64,000 nucleotides of DNA from Companilactobacillus ginsenosidimutans. GTDB lineage: Bacteria; Bacillota; Bacilli; Lactobacillales; Lactobacillaceae. Position numbers and translations under genes: made by a program. The stretch is taken from contig NZ_CP012034.1 in NCBI RefSeq assembly GCF_001050475.1, positions 1,736,001 to 1,800,000 of the forward strand, in the 5' to 3' direction. The notes beneath the pieces were generated by a model. That model was not told the DNA's origin and ran no database searches. It was given only the letters and a program-made list of their open reading frames with translations. Position 1 is the first letter of the stretch, and the number at the start of each line of letters is the position of its first letter. Below are positions 53,732 through 62,394 of the stretch, piece after piece.

Positions 53732-53869
53732 TTATTTCAACATGTACTGAACTGAATAGGCAACTAGAATGTAAGCCCAAAGGTAATCTGATCCCAAAAA
53801 CATAGTTGGAATCAGAATAATTAGTGAGCAAATGATTGCAACAATCACAAAGTGGAGTTTTTCATTCAT
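53732..53869 (-). CDS. Small two-helix membrane protein, candidate immunity-type partner
   Basis: 45 residues: MNEKLHFVIVAIICSLIILI, then PTMFLGSDYLWAYILVAYSV and a short end QYMLK. Two hydrophobic helices are separated by a GSDY turn. AAGGATG precedes the chosen ATG by seven bases; another ATG three codons earlier is possible. It begins about 20 bases after the stop of the secreted protein gene on the same strand and ends before a strong terminator, so the two form a unit. Small membrane proteins in this position often protect the producer from its own secreted peptide, but no homology is claimed. Confidence 0.6.
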   Translation of the reverse strand: MNEKLHFVIVAIICSLIILIPTMFLGSDYLWAYILVAYSVQYMLK

Positions 53870-53890
53870 TCTTTTCATCCTTAATGTGAA

Positions 53891-54490
53891 CTATTGCCAA
53901 CCAGCATTTCCAGTCCATATTCCCGCAAAGTAATTATAATCAAACCAAATCCCACTTTTAGCTGCTCCTGCCACTAAACCGAATCCTGCACAAACTTTAG
54001 ACACAATAGGTTCTGGAACAAATAATCCATCAATAGCTACTCCTAAACCAAGTTGATGTAGTGTATCTTTTGATAACCAAACTCTTGCATAGTTCCAGTA
54101 AAACTTGATATCGGTTTTACCATTTGATCTTGCAATGTTCTGCTTGATTGAGTGGCTTATTCCTTGTCCATCCACTGCGGTAACAGTTCCAATGGTTGAA
54201 TCTTTTTGAGTTTCCTGAATTTTTTCGTTGGTTAATGCAATGTTCTCTTTTATGTAATCTGCGACTTTTACTGATAATGTATTCAAATATCCTTGACTAA
54301 CAGAATAACTATTTGAAGCTGAATCAAAAATTACGTGTTTGCTAATCTCTTTGTCCTGTAGTTCTGTATTCTTAATGCTTCTTTCGGTAGGTATCTCGTC
54401 AGCCTTAACGTTTATTGCATTTACTGACACACTTCCAACTGTAAGTGCAATTGCTAAACCAACGCCTAATTTCTCAATAGATCTTTTCAT
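53891..54490 (-). CDS. Secreted protein with a hydrophobic Gly/Trp-rich C-terminus, bacteriocin-like in layout
   Basis: 199 residues from the ATG at 54490 (GGGGGATATT upstream). A Sec signal peptide (about 1-31, GLAIALTVGSVSVNA) is followed by a polar pro-region-like segment (about 32-120) and a C-terminal domain of about 75 residues with YWNYARVWLSKDTLHQLGLG, EPIVSKVCAGFGLVAGAAKS and the end FDYNYFAGIWTGNAGWQ. The last part is hydrophobic and aromatic like a membrane-active peptide. I recall similar unnamed proteins in lactobacilli but cannot name a family. Together with the 45-residue membrane protein it suggests a secreted antimicrobial or signalling pair; this is inference. Confidence 0.65.
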   Translation of the reverse strand: MKRSIEKLGVGLAIALTVGSVSVNAINVKADEIPTERSIKNTELQDKEISKHVIFDSASNSYSVSQGYLNTLSVKVADYIKENIALTNEKIQETQKDSTIGTVTAVDGQGISHSIKQNIARSNGKTDIKFYWNYARVWLSKDTLHQLGLGVAIDGLFVPEPIVSKVCAGFGLVAGAAKSGIWFDYNYFAGIWTGNAGWQ

Positions 54491-54787
54491 AATATCCCCC
54501 AAGAATATGTATTTGAAAATCCTGATAGAACCTCAGAGCAATTGTTACAAAAACTGTGAAGTCAATTTATTATTAACTTCGATAATTAGTATATCATTAA
54601 AAGTTAAATCAAACTTTAACATTTTTGTAAAGTTTATGTAAATCCAAGCTACATCTTTACCGACAATGTTAATAGGTATAAATAAATGAGTATAGTGAAT
54701 GAATTTCTTTGGTCTGTTTCATGGCTAATTAGACGTTAAAATTCACATACTTTTTAGATTTTCAGATTAAAGTTCCAATATAAATTT

Positions 54788-55723
54788 TCAAAACAATCGA
54801 ATCAAACTAACTCCTGCTATCATGACTAATATTCCAATTATCTGTATTGGCGTTATGGGGTTCTTGTTTGATTCTAATAATCCAAATTGATCTACTAATA
54901 GACTTCCGGTCATTTGGCCTACTAAGATTATTACTACTGCTAGGCCAGTTCCTAGGATTGGTACTAGGTAGGTATTTCCGAATACGAACAAGGCTCCTAT
55001 TATGCCTCCTATCCACATCCACCATGGATTTCCGGTTGTTGATTTTTGTATTTGTAGTTTGGGATGCAGGATTAGGTTTAATACTATTAAGGTCAAGGTT
55101 CCTACTAGAAATGAGATGAAGGCTGCTTTTACTGAGGAATTTAGGACTACTCCTAAATGTCCATTGATGGCTGTCTGGGAGGCTCCTAACATTCCTGCTA
55201 CTATTCCTAACGTTCTCCAGATCCAGAGTCCTTGTGACTTTGGTTCGTCGATGTTTTGTTTGTGGAATTTACGGATTATGGTGTCCATTCCCACGATAAA
55301 AATTACTCCTAGGATTACTAAGATTGCTCCGAAGGTTCTTGTGATTGTGAGGGATGCTTGTTTTGATTGGAATAATCCGAAGTTATCTATTACTAGTCCC
55401 ATGATTATTTGGCCTAATATGGGAAAAATTACCGTCTGTACGCTTCCTAATTTGGGAAACAGTAAGATGTTAGAGGTTAGGTAAATTACGCCTAGGAAGC
55501 CTCCTATCCAAATCCATATGGGCTGACTACTAAATAAGTTTGATGAAAAAAATATTGTGTGATTAATAAATAACGTTATTAATGCTAAAAAAATTGTTCC
55601 CAAAGCAAACGATGTTAATGATGCTAAAAATGGTGATCCTAATGACACTTTTAGTCTTGCGTTGATGCTGGTTTGCATGGGTAGACCAATTCCGATTATT
55701 ACGCCAATAATTACTGCTAACAT
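54788..55723 (-). CDS. DMT-family transporter with two YdcZ (DUF606) halves
   Basis: 311 residues and about ten membrane helices in two related halves: GVIIGIGLPMQTSINARLKV...SPFLASLTSFALGT near residue 10-45, matched by GASQTAINGHLGVVL...SSVKAAFISFLVGT near 180-215. Each half contains a WWMWIGG/IWIWIGG motif. YdcZ-type proteins are small-molecule exporters or permeases of unknown substrate. A monocistronic gene, transcribed toward the secreted protein unit. Confidence 0.85.
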   Translation of the reverse strand: MLAVIIGVIIGIGLPMQTSINARLKVSLGSPFLASLTSFALGTIFLALITLFINHTIFFSSNLFSSQPIWIWIGGFLGVIYLTSNILLFPKLGSVQTVIFPILGQIIMGLVIDNFGLFQSKQASLTITRTFGAILVILGVIFIVGMDTIIRKFHKQNIDEPKSQGLWIWRTLGIVAGMLGASQTAINGHLGVVLNSSVKAAFISFLVGTLTLIVLNLILHPKLQIQKSTTGNPWWMWIGGIIGALFVFGNTYLVPILGTGLAVVIILVGQMTGSLLVDQFGLLESNKNPITPIQIIGILVMIAGVSLIRLF

Positions 55724-55762
55724 TTTTTCACCTCAATATGTTCAAGTGATTTCAGTATAGCG

Positions 55763-55793
55763 CAAAAAAAAGACCTCTTGTCGAGGTCTTTTT
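55763..55793. terminator. Bidirectional terminator after the monooxygenase-fold gene
   Basis: AAAGACCTC-TTGT-CGAGGTCTTT stem with A8 and T5 flanks. Confidence 0.88.
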
Positions 55794-56075
55794 CTAGTTA
55801 TCCATACGGATTATTTCGGGATCCTTGGTTACATAATCTCCAACGTGTGCTAAAAATTCTTGGAAATGTGCTGTGCCATTATGTGATTCAACGGCTGCGG
55901 CATCCTTCCAGTGTTCGATGATTTCGTATTCATCATCTGTTCCGAGTTTTTTGAAGTGTCCGTAATCTAGGTTACCAGCTTCTGCTAGTGAACCTTGGAC
56001 TAATTTATCGATAAATGCTTCGTATTCTGATTCTTTTCCTGGTTTAACTGACAAGCTTACGTTAATAACTTTCAT
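55794..56075 (-). CDS. Antibiotic biosynthesis monooxygenase (ABM) fold protein
   Basis: 93 residues from the ATG at 56075; AGGAG is eight bases upstream. The short dimeric ferredoxin-like fold has the pattern VSLSVKPGKESEYEAFIDKL, YEIIEHWKDAAAVESHNGTA and HFQEFL. Relatives are quinol monooxygenases or heme/LsrG-like enzymes; the precise activity is unknown. It is about 40 bases downstream of the permease gene on the same strand and may be co-transcribed. Confidence 0.85.
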   Translation of the reverse strand: MKVINVSLSVKPGKESEYEAFIDKLVQGSLAEAGNLDYGHFKKLGTDDEYEIIEHWKDAAAVESHNGTAHFQEFLAHVGDYVTKDPEIIRMDN

Positions 56076-56118
56076 GCCACACACTCCTCATTTTAATTGT
56101 TAAGTCTAGTATATCGCT

Positions 56119-57528
56119 TTAATCGTTAATTTTCTCACTAACTTCACGACGTTTTTTCAGAGCGGTTTTTCCATAATATACACCGTAGCAAATTGCGATG
56201 AACGGAATCATGTAGAACAGGGCACTACGCTGATTTGGATCGAAGACGATGAGGAAACATGACAGTAAACTCATAATAAAAGCTGCCCATGGCACGACTG
56301 GATACCAAGGAGTTTTAAATTTTAATTCGGAAACCTTATGTCCAGACTTAATGAATTGTTTACGAAAATTGATTTCTGACAAGGCAATTGCCATCCAGAC
56401 GATAACAACTGCTAATCCGGAGATTGATACTAGTACCAAGTAGACAGTCGAAGCTGCTACAACACTGGAAACAAGTGCTAGAATTCCTCCGACCATGCTG
56501 ACGCATAAAGCTATCATAGGCACATCGTGCGAATTAGTTTTAGCATATTTAAGTGGAATCATGCCTTCATGTGCCAAGGACCATAGCATTCTTGTTGAGG
56601 CGTATAGTCCGGAGTTTGCTGCCGACAAGATTGCTGTTAAGACGACGAAGTTCATTAAATCCCCAGCGAAGGGCAGGCCAATACTCTTGAAGACGAGAAC
56701 AAATGGACTTTGGTTAACACCAGCTTTTTGCCAAGGAATTAAGGCTGACATGACAACGATACTTCCTATAAAGAAGATGACCAATCGGATCAAGGTTGTA
56801 TGAATTGCACGAGGCAAATTCTTAGCTGGGTCTTTAGTTTCTCCAGCAGTGATACCTATCAGTTCTGTTCCGGAAAAGGCAAAGTTAACTGTTAACATTG
56901 TCGTGAAGACGGCATTGAATCCATTGGGAAATAGTCCATCTTTATACAAGTTGGTGAACATTGGAGCATGAGAATAACCTTTAATGTGGATGACTCCGAA
57001 GATTGCTAGGAAACCAACTATTATGAAAAGGACAATCGCGATAACTTTTATACTTGAGAACCAGAACTCTGTTTCGGCGAAGAATCTGACTGAAAGAGCG
57101 TTTGAAATGAAGATGACTGCCATAAAAGCAGCACTCCAAATCCATGTGGGTGAGTGTGGGAACCATTGTTGCATGATTAATCCAGCAGCAGTGAACTCAG
57201 ACCCCAAAGCAACGGTCCAAGTTAGCCAATATAAGATAGCTACTGTAAAACCAGTTCCGGGTCCGATGAATTTATCGGCGTAAACGTGGAATGAACCAGT
57301 TTCAGGCATGGCAACTGATAATTCACCTAGACATAACATGACTAAATAAACCACGATTGCTCCAATCCCATATGCGAGGATAGTTCCAATTGGTCCTGCC
57401 TCGTGGATTGTGTAACCTGAGCTTAGAAAAAGACCAGTACCAATAACTCCACCAAGAGAGATCATTAGCAGGTGGCGAGATTCCATATTTCGTTTTAGTT
57501 TAATATGTTCATTGTTTTCATTTTCCAC
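56119..57528 (-). CDS. mmuP: Amino-acid permease, probable S-methylmethionine permease
   Basis: 469 residues, twelve membrane helices. The amino acid-polyamine-organocation family signatures are [15 protein letters not shown] (about 25-40), [14 protein letters not shown] and [20 protein letters not shown]. Divergent from the homocysteine S-methyltransferase gene with only about 120 bases between, exactly as in mmuP/mmuM pairs, which supports S-methylmethionine as substrate. Sequence alone would also allow another amino acid. A GTG start follows GGGTGA. Confidence 0.82.
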   Translation of the reverse strand: MENENNEHIKLKRNMESRHLLMISLGGVIGTGLFLSSGYTIHEAGPIGTILAYGIGAIVVYLVMLCLGELSVAMPETGSFHVYADKFIGPGTGFTVAILYWLTWTVALGSEFTAAGLIMQQWFPHSPTWIWSAAFMAVIFISNALSVRFFAETEFWFSSIKVIAIVLFIIVGFLAIFGVIHIKGYSHAPMFTNLYKDGLFPNGFNAVFTTMLTVNFAFSGTELIGITAGETKDPAKNLPRAIHTTLIRLVIFFIGSIVVMSALIPWQKAGVNQSPFVLVFKSIGLPFAGDLMNFVVLTAILSAANSGLYASTRMLWSLAHEGMIPLKYAKTNSHDVPMIALCVSMVGGILALVSSVVAASTVYLVLVSISGLAVVIVWMAIALSEINFRKQFIKSGHKVSELKFKTPWYPVVPWAAFIMSLLSCFLIVFDPNQRSALFYMIPFIAICYGVYYGKTALKKRREVSEKIND

Positions 57529-57649
57529 TTACATTCACCCTACTTGAAATTTTAAAATTAAAATACTATTAAAAAAAGTTAATAATGTTTACAATATACT
57601 TCATAAAGATTTATCGCAAGACAACATTTTAGACGGAGGAGCGGTGAAA

Positions 57650-58579
57650 GTGACTGATTTAATTTCAGAAAACCTACAAAATAAAACCGGTTTAGTAATT
57701 GATGGTGCCATGGCAACTGAACTAGAGAAGCGTGGAGTTGATACAAACAATGATTTATGGTCAGCGACAGCTTTGATTGAAAATCCAGAAGCTATCACAG
57801 CTGTTCATAAAAGTTATTTTCAAGCTGGTGCAGACATTGCTATTACAAATACGTACCAAGCTAACATTTCAGAATTCATGAAAATGGGTATGACCAAAAA
57901 AGAAGGTCAAGATCTGATAATCAAGGCCGTTAAATTGGCAAATAAGGCAAGAGTCGATTATTTCCGTTTACTACACAAAGAGGATAGGGATGTTAGAGCT
58001 GCCCACCCACTAATTGCAGGAAGTGTTGGGCCTTATGGAGCCTATCTGGCAGATGGAAGTGAATATCGAGGAGATTATCAACTTTCAGAAAAAGAGTATT
58101 TCGACTTCCATAGATCAAGAATGCAGCTATTAGATAAGGCAGGAGTGGACCTGTTTGCTTTTGAGACACAACCAAACTTTGACGAAACAAAAGCCTTAGC
58201 GCATATGTTGAAACTAGATTTTCCAGATCAACACGCATGGATGAGCTTTAGCATCAAGGATCCAGAAACACTCTGTGATGGAACACCGTTACAACAAGCA
58301 ATTAAGTACTTCAATATTTTTGACCAAATTTCAGCTATTGGGGTAAACTGCACCACATTAGAAAACATCGAACCAGCAATCAAAAATATTCGTGCAGTAA
58401 CTAAGAAACCAATCGTAGTATATCCAAACAATGGAGATATCTATAATCCAGAAACAAAAACTTGGAAGGCAAATAGACAAGCAGAAACATTTACCGACCT
58501 AACACCAAAGTGGCTAGATGCAGGTGCTCAACTAATCGGGGGTGCTGTCGAACAACACCCGAAGACATACAACAAGTAG
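57650..58579 (+). CDS. mmuM: Homocysteine S-methyltransferase
   Basis: 309 residues from the GTG at 57650, nine bases after GGAGGA; GTG at 57644 is too close to the site. Zinc-dependent methyl transfer from S-methylmethionine to homocysteine, giving methionine. The N-terminus is LVIDGAMATELEKRGVD. The zinc Cys residues are seen at VNCTT (about 229) and in the C-terminal GGxxEQHP region, here GGAVEQHP, where the first Gly-Gly pair is followed by Ala rather than the common Cys-Cys of this family. Family lengths are about 310. It is paired with the divergent permease. Confidence 0.88.
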   Translation: MTDLISENLQNKTGLVIDGAMATELEKRGVDTNNDLWSATALIENPEAITAVHKSYFQAGADIAITNTYQANISEFMKMGMTKKEGQDLIIKAVKLANKARVDYFRLLHKEDRDVRAAHPLIAGSVGPYGAYLADGSEYRGDYQLSEKEYFDFHRSRMQLLDKAGVDLFAFETQPNFDETKALAHMLKLDFPDQHAWMSFSIKDPETLCDGTPLQQAIKYFNIFDQISAIGVNCTTLENIEPAIKNIRAVTKKPIVVYPNNGDIYNPETKTWKANRQAETFTDLTPKWLDAGAQLIGGAVEQHPKTYNK

Positions 58580-58637
58580 CAAACTATATCAATAAGTAAC
58601 CCAATATATAGTGTTTAGACCATACGTTCCCACAATA

Positions 58638-58653
58638 TGTTCCACATGAAACA
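58638..58653. promoter_or_regulatory. Near-parS site
   Basis: TGTTCCACATGAAACA differs from the parS consensus at one base (A for G at the ninth position). It lies about 11 kb right of the origin, roughly mirroring the perfect site about 9.5 kb to the left. Confidence 0.45.
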
Positions 58654-58823
58654 TTGTTAGCAAACTAATCATATAAAACAATCAATATCGCAATATATCA
58701 TATTTGAAGTATCGATATTTTTCATAATCCAGTATGATTAAAACATAGCGTTATCGATGGTCAGGGGTATTTGCTATCAAACTCTCTCTTCTTTTTTTAT
58801 TACGAAATATTCCAACTTGACCT

Positions 58824-58855
58824 AAAACACCCATAAAACAAGGGGTGTTTTTTTA
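58824..58855. terminator. Intrinsic terminator, both strands possible
   Basis: AAAACACCC-ATAAAACAA-GGGGTGTTTT with T run; about 245 bases after mmuM. Confidence 0.75.
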
Positions 58856-59104
58856 TACCATGAATTTGATCCTCAATGACCCGCGGATTAATTACGAAGT
58901 AATTAGACGTACTAGTTATGAATGTATTTCTAAACAAACAGAAGAGTAGAGAAAAACATCATCAAGAGTAGAATTTGAACCTAAGTTTCTTGAACTTCAT
59001 TGAGGCTAAGGTGAGATGTTAATACAAAGAAAATCAGACTAATAAAATAATATTCAACAAAACTAAAGTGAGCAGCCACCCCACACAAAAAGAAGATGTA
59101 TTGA

Positions 59105-59292
59105 CCAGATATAGCCCGGAGGGCAGGTTCCGCGGGGGCCCAAGCCGTGGCGTTTTCCTTTGCTTGCCAAAGGGCAAGCTTAGTAAAAAACCGAGTTTTG
59201 AGATTTTCGTGCACTTCGAAAAGCTCAAAATCGTGTTCACAGCGACCACGGCCCCCGCGGAACCTGACCGCAGGGAGGCAGTGAACCCACTC
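59105..59292. repeat. Large GC-rich inverted-repeat element
   Basis: CAGGTTCCGCGGGGGCC (59124-59140) has a perfect 17-base complement at 59250-59266. Inside, CGAGTTTTGAGATTTTCG and CGAAAAGCTCAAAATCG form a second long stem with GTGCACT at the tip, and GCTTGCC...GGCAAGC a third. GGCAGTGAACC near its right end is the reverse complement of the start of the element at 53203. Far above local GC content. Confidence 0.75.
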
Positions 59293-59474
59293 AACAAAAC
59301 AACCAAAACAAACACTTGCCTTAGACCACACTCGAAGGTCTACCCTAAAAACAGATAAAAAATAAAAATAATTACCAATCTGGTCTATACAACGCAAACA
59401 GCATAGCACCAACAAAAATTCACAAATAAAATGTGAAAAAGTCCAATCTGCCTAATAAATTTCTAATAATTCAT

Positions 59475-59550
59475 TTGACAAATGTAAGCGTTTGAGTTGA
59501 AATAATTGTAAAAATAAACTGTTAAGTTACAATGAAAGCGTGACTCAAAC
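59475..59550 (+). promoter_or_regulatory. Promoter region of the aldehyde dehydrogenase with a cre-like site
   Basis: TGTAAGCGTTTGAG (59483-59496) resembles a CcpA cre site and follows a TTGACA. TTGTAA-16-TACAAT further on (near 59507-59534) is another possible core promoter. A second AAAGCG motif follows at about 59536. The AGGAGG site precedes the gene. Confidence 0.5.
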
Positions 59551-59593
59551 ACAATTATTATTTTTATTTTTTTAAGATTTAGGAGGAATTAGA

Positions 59594-61015
59594 ATGGCTT
59601 ACAAAACAGTTAATCCATATAACAATGAGCTTGTGAAATCATACCCTGATGCTACATCCGAGGAGATTGAAAAGGCATTAAGTACGGGACACGCATTATA
59701 TAAACAATGGCGAGATGAACCAATTGCTGACCGTGCGAAAATTTTGCATAAGATTGCCGACCTCTTGAGAAAAAATGAAGATGAATTGGCAAAGATTGCC
59801 ACGATTGATATGGGTAAACTTTTGAATGAATCAAAAGGTGAAGTTGAATTGTGTGCTATTATCGCTGACTATTATGCTGACAACGGTGAAGACTTATTGA
59901 AACCAACACCAATTTCTACTCAAGCAACTGGTGCTGCTGAAATTCTCCACCAATCAACTGGTGTTTTGATGATGGTTGAACCTTGGAATTTCCCTTATTA
60001 CCAAATCATGCGTGTGTTTGCACCCAACTTTATCGTTGGTAATCCAATGATTTTGAAACATGCTTCAAATACACCTGGATCAGCTGCAGCTTTTGAAAAG
60101 ATTGTTAAAGAATCTGGTGCCCCAGATGGTAGTTTGACAAACTTGTTCGCTAGCTACGATCAAGTTAGTGACATCATTGCAGACCAACGTGTTCAAGGTG
60201 TTGCACTAACTGGATCAAAACGTGGTGGCCAATCAGTCGCTGCTGTTGCTGGACAAAATTTGAAAAAGAATTCGATGGAATTGGGTGGTTCAGATGCCTT
60301 TGTTGTGCTATCTGATGCCGACTTAGATACTGCTGTTGACCTTGCTTGGAGAGTTCGTATCTACAACAATGGTCAAGTATGTACTTCAAACAAGAGATTT
60401 ATCGTCGCTGATAATTTGTACGATGAATTCTTGGCTAAGTTAAAAGATGCTTTTGCTAAGTTGAAACCAGGCGATCCTATGGATCCTTCAACTACATATG
60501 CACCTATGAACTCAGCTCGTGCCAAGGCTAAACTACAAGGTCAAATCGATAAGGCTATTGAGGGCGGCGCAAAAGTTGCCTTCGGAAACGGGCCAGTAGA
60601 CTTACCTGGTCAGTTTATTCAACCAACGATTTTGACAGATATTTCTAAAGATAACCCTGAATTCTACGACGAATTATTCGGACCAGTTGCTCAAGTATTC
60701 AAGGTGGGTAGCGACCAAGAAGCTATTGACCTTGCTAACGACTCTGAGCTTGGCTTGGGTGGTATCGTACTTTCAGGCGACCCTGCACATGGTAGAGCCG
60801 TTGCTGCCAAGATTGAAACAGGTATGGTCTTCGTAAACTCATTCCTAGTATCATTGCCAGAGCTTCCATTCGGTGGTGTTAAGGGATCAGGTTACGGCCG
60901 TGAAATGAGTCAATTAGGACTCAATGCCTTCGTAAATGACAAGCTTGTCGTAACATCACAGACACCTGACTGGGGAAATCCAGCTGGTGGACTTGCCGTC
61001 TTTGGCGGTAAATAA
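59594..61015 (+). CDS. NAD(P)-dependent aldehyde dehydrogenase, succinate-semialdehyde dehydrogenase type
   Basis: 473 residues, full length. Cofactor-binding VEPWNFPYYQ (about 128), Lys in ILKHASNTPGSA, catalytic Glu in MELGGSDAFV (about 228) and catalytic Cys in NNGQVCTSNKR (about 263), then PFGGVKGSGYGREM near the end. The short N-terminus and EPWNFPYYQ resemble the GabD-like NADP-dependent group, which oxidises succinate semialdehyde or related aldehydes. Exact substrate not visible. Closed by its own terminator; a MarR regulator follows. Confidence 0.92.
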   Translation: MAYKTVNPYNNELVKSYPDATSEEIEKALSTGHALYKQWRDEPIADRAKILHKIADLLRKNEDELAKIATIDMGKLLNESKGEVELCAIIADYYADNGEDLLKPTPISTQATGAAEILHQSTGVLMMVEPWNFPYYQIMRVFAPNFIVGNPMILKHASNTPGSAAAFEKIVKESGAPDGSLTNLFASYDQVSDIIADQRVQGVALTGSKRGGQSVAAVAGQNLKKNSMELGGSDAFVVLSDADLDTAVDLAWRVRIYNNGQVCTSNKRFIVADNLYDEFLAKLKDAFAKLKPGDPMDPSTTYAPMNSARAKAKLQGQIDKAIEGGAKVAFGNGPVDLPGQFIQPTILTDISKDNPEFYDELFGPVAQVFKVGSDQEAIDLANDSELGLGGIVLSGDPAHGRAVAAKIETGMVFVNSFLVSLPELPFGGVKGSGYGREMSQLGLNAFVNDKLVVTSQTPDWGNPAGGLAVFGGK

Positions 61016-61040
61016 TATAAGTAAGCATAATTTATTACTA

Positions 61041-61074
61041 AACTCGAAATCTGAATGGATTTCGAGTTTTTTTG
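61041..61074 (+). terminator. Terminator after the aldehyde dehydrogenase gene
   Basis: AACTCGAAATC-TGAATG-GATTTCGAGTTTTTTT, perfect 11-bp stem and T7. Confidence 0.93.
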
Positions 61075-61138
61075 ATTTTATCAAGCTTTATGATGTATCC
61101 TTGATGTGAAATGTTAGCAAGCGAAGGGAAGTGTCATT

Positions 61139-61564
61139 ATGGAGATCGACGAATTAATCGATGTACTCTACCGGTTGAAGTTGGCGGACTTGAATATGAG
61201 TGAGATGTTCAAATCTCAAACGAACTCTAATTTAACGCGATATGCGATGCTGCTGTACTTGAAGCATGGTGGAGAAATGACACAGACTCACATTCAGAAC
61301 AAGTTGGAGATCAACAGTTCTGCTATCACTCGCCACTTGAAGAACCTTGAAGAAGAGGGCTTTGTAACACGTGTTCGTAACCCTCAGAATAATCGTGAGG
61401 TTATGGTAAATATCACTTCAGCGGCCGAAGGGGAAATTGCTAGTTGTAGCAAAACCCCCGCTGCAAAAAAATTTTTAAAGCTAGTATCTCAAGAATTTAC
61501 TCCAGCTGAGATTGTTGAACTATCACAATTATTGCAGCGTTTGAGTGATTTAGAACTTAAGTGA
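61139..61564 (+). CDS. MarR-family transcriptional regulator
   Basis: 141 residues. It is a winged-helix dimer with the recognition helix region QTHIQNKLEINSSAITRHLK (about 65-85) and wing GFVTRVRNPQNNREVMVNIT. The family senses aromatic or oxidative compounds, and regulated genes are usually adjacent, here the aldehyde dehydrogenase upstream and the nitroreductase downstream. An AAGGGAAG ribosome binding site precedes the ATG. Confidence 0.92.
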   Translation: MEIDELIDVLYRLKLADLNMSEMFKSQTNSNLTRYAMLLYLKHGGEMTQTHIQNKLEINSSAITRHLKNLEEEGFVTRVRNPQNNREVMVNITSAAEGEIASCSKTPAAKKFLKLVSQEFTPAEIVELSQLLQRLSDLELK

Positions 61565-61592
61565 GTCTCTACAAAGAGGCTCTATTTTTTTA
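61562..61592 (+). terminator. Terminator after the MarR gene
   Basis: GAGTCTCT-ACAA-AGAGGCTC stem with one G-U pair and TTTTTTT. Confidence 0.8.
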
Positions 61593-61614
61593 AAATTGTT
61601 TGTGAACATATTTA

Positions 61615-61632
61615 CAAGCAAACGCTTACGTG
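61615..61632. promoter_or_regulatory. cre-like site upstream of the nitroreductase gene
   Basis: CAAGCAAACGCTTACGTG contains the reverse complement of GTAAGCGTTTG, the core seen before the aldehyde dehydrogenase gene, suggesting common CcpA-type control. Confidence 0.5.
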
Positions 61633-61705
61633 TTAAGGTTGACCTGTTAACAGTTGACACGTCAATTGAAATATTTGATTAGATAAAATTTTGGGAGATG
61701 TAATT

Positions 61706-62353
61706 ATGGATGCTACAAAGAATTTAGTTAACAATGATTTCGCTGATATTATGTTGAACCGTCACTCATATAGAAAATTCAAGAGTGATGTAAAGATTTC
61801 TCGAGAAGAGATCTCAGAAATGCTTGAGGAAGCTACTACAGCCCCTTCAGCATGTAACCTTCAATCATGGCACTTTGTTGTTTGTGACAACGCTGAAGGT
61901 AAGGAAAAAGCTCATTCAGTTATGATGCCATTCAACTACCCACAGACTGATTCAAGTTCAGTTGTCATTTTCATTTTAGGTGACACACAATCACATTATA
62001 AGTATCGTGATGTTTGGAACAAGGCTTGTGACAATGGACAAATCACACCTGAAGAACGTGACAAGGTATTCAAGACATTCTTGCCATTATATGAACATGC
62101 TGATCGCCAATTCTTGGAAAAGGATGCAACTATTGATGGTGGTATTATCGCCATGCAATTGATGTTAATCGCCCGTGCCCACGGATACGAAGCAAACCCA
62201 ATGTCAGGTTACAATTTTGATCAAGTAGCACCAACATTCGGTTTAGACGGTGAGCGTTTTATCCCCGTTACAGCCATTGCTATTGGTAAACCAGATGGTG
62301 ACTATACTAAGTCTGTACGTTATCCAGTTAATGAAATCACAGACTTTATGTAA
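61706..62353 (+). CDS. Nitroreductase-family flavoprotein
   Basis: 215 residues from the ATG at 61706 behind GGGAGATG; a longer frame to 61691 has only a TTG. FMN-binding features: NRHSYRKFKSDVKISREEI near the N-terminus, TTAPSACNLQSWHFVV (about 48) and GIIAMQLMLIARAHGYEANPMSG (quoted in part: GIIAMQLMLIARAHGYEA) in the C-terminal half. Such enzymes reduce nitro, quinone or enone groups using NAD(P)H. Its neighbour is a MarR regulator. Confidence 0.93.
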   Translation: MDATKNLVNNDFADIMLNRHSYRKFKSDVKISREEISEMLEEATTAPSACNLQSWHFVVCDNAEGKEKAHSVMMPFNYPQTDSSSVVIFILGDTQSHYKYRDVWNKACDNGQITPEERDKVFKTFLPLYEHADRQFLEKDATIDGGIIAMQLMLIARAHGYEANPMSGYNFDQVAPTFGLDGERFIPVTAIAIGKPDGDYTKSVRYPVNEITDFM

Positions 62354-62363
62354 AAATTTAGAT

Positions 62364-62394
62364 GGAAAAAGGACGAGATTTTCTCGTCCTTTTT
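62364..62394. terminator. Terminator after the nitroreductase gene
   Basis: AAAGGACGAGA-TTT-TCTCGTCCTTTTTT with A/T runs on both sides; also serves the convergent minus-strand unit. Confidence 0.93.

Larger units (their letters stand above)
58580..59593. other. Gene-free kilobase between mmuM and the aldehyde dehydrogenase
   Basis: The interval holds a near-parS site, a terminator hairpin, a large GC-rich inverted-repeat element and the regulated promoter of the next gene. Overlapping opposite-strand open frames at about 58980-59415 are created by the palindromic element and have no ribosome binding sites. Confidence 0.7.

Noticed and set aside
53713..53752. Tiny plus-strand frame (11 codons) after a good AAGGAGG site at 53704
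   Set aside because: Too short to support and antisense to the end of the small membrane protein; could be a chance site.
58981..59415. Opposing open frames around 59.0-59.4 kb
   Set aside because: Created by the large inverted repeat, with no ribosome binding sites.
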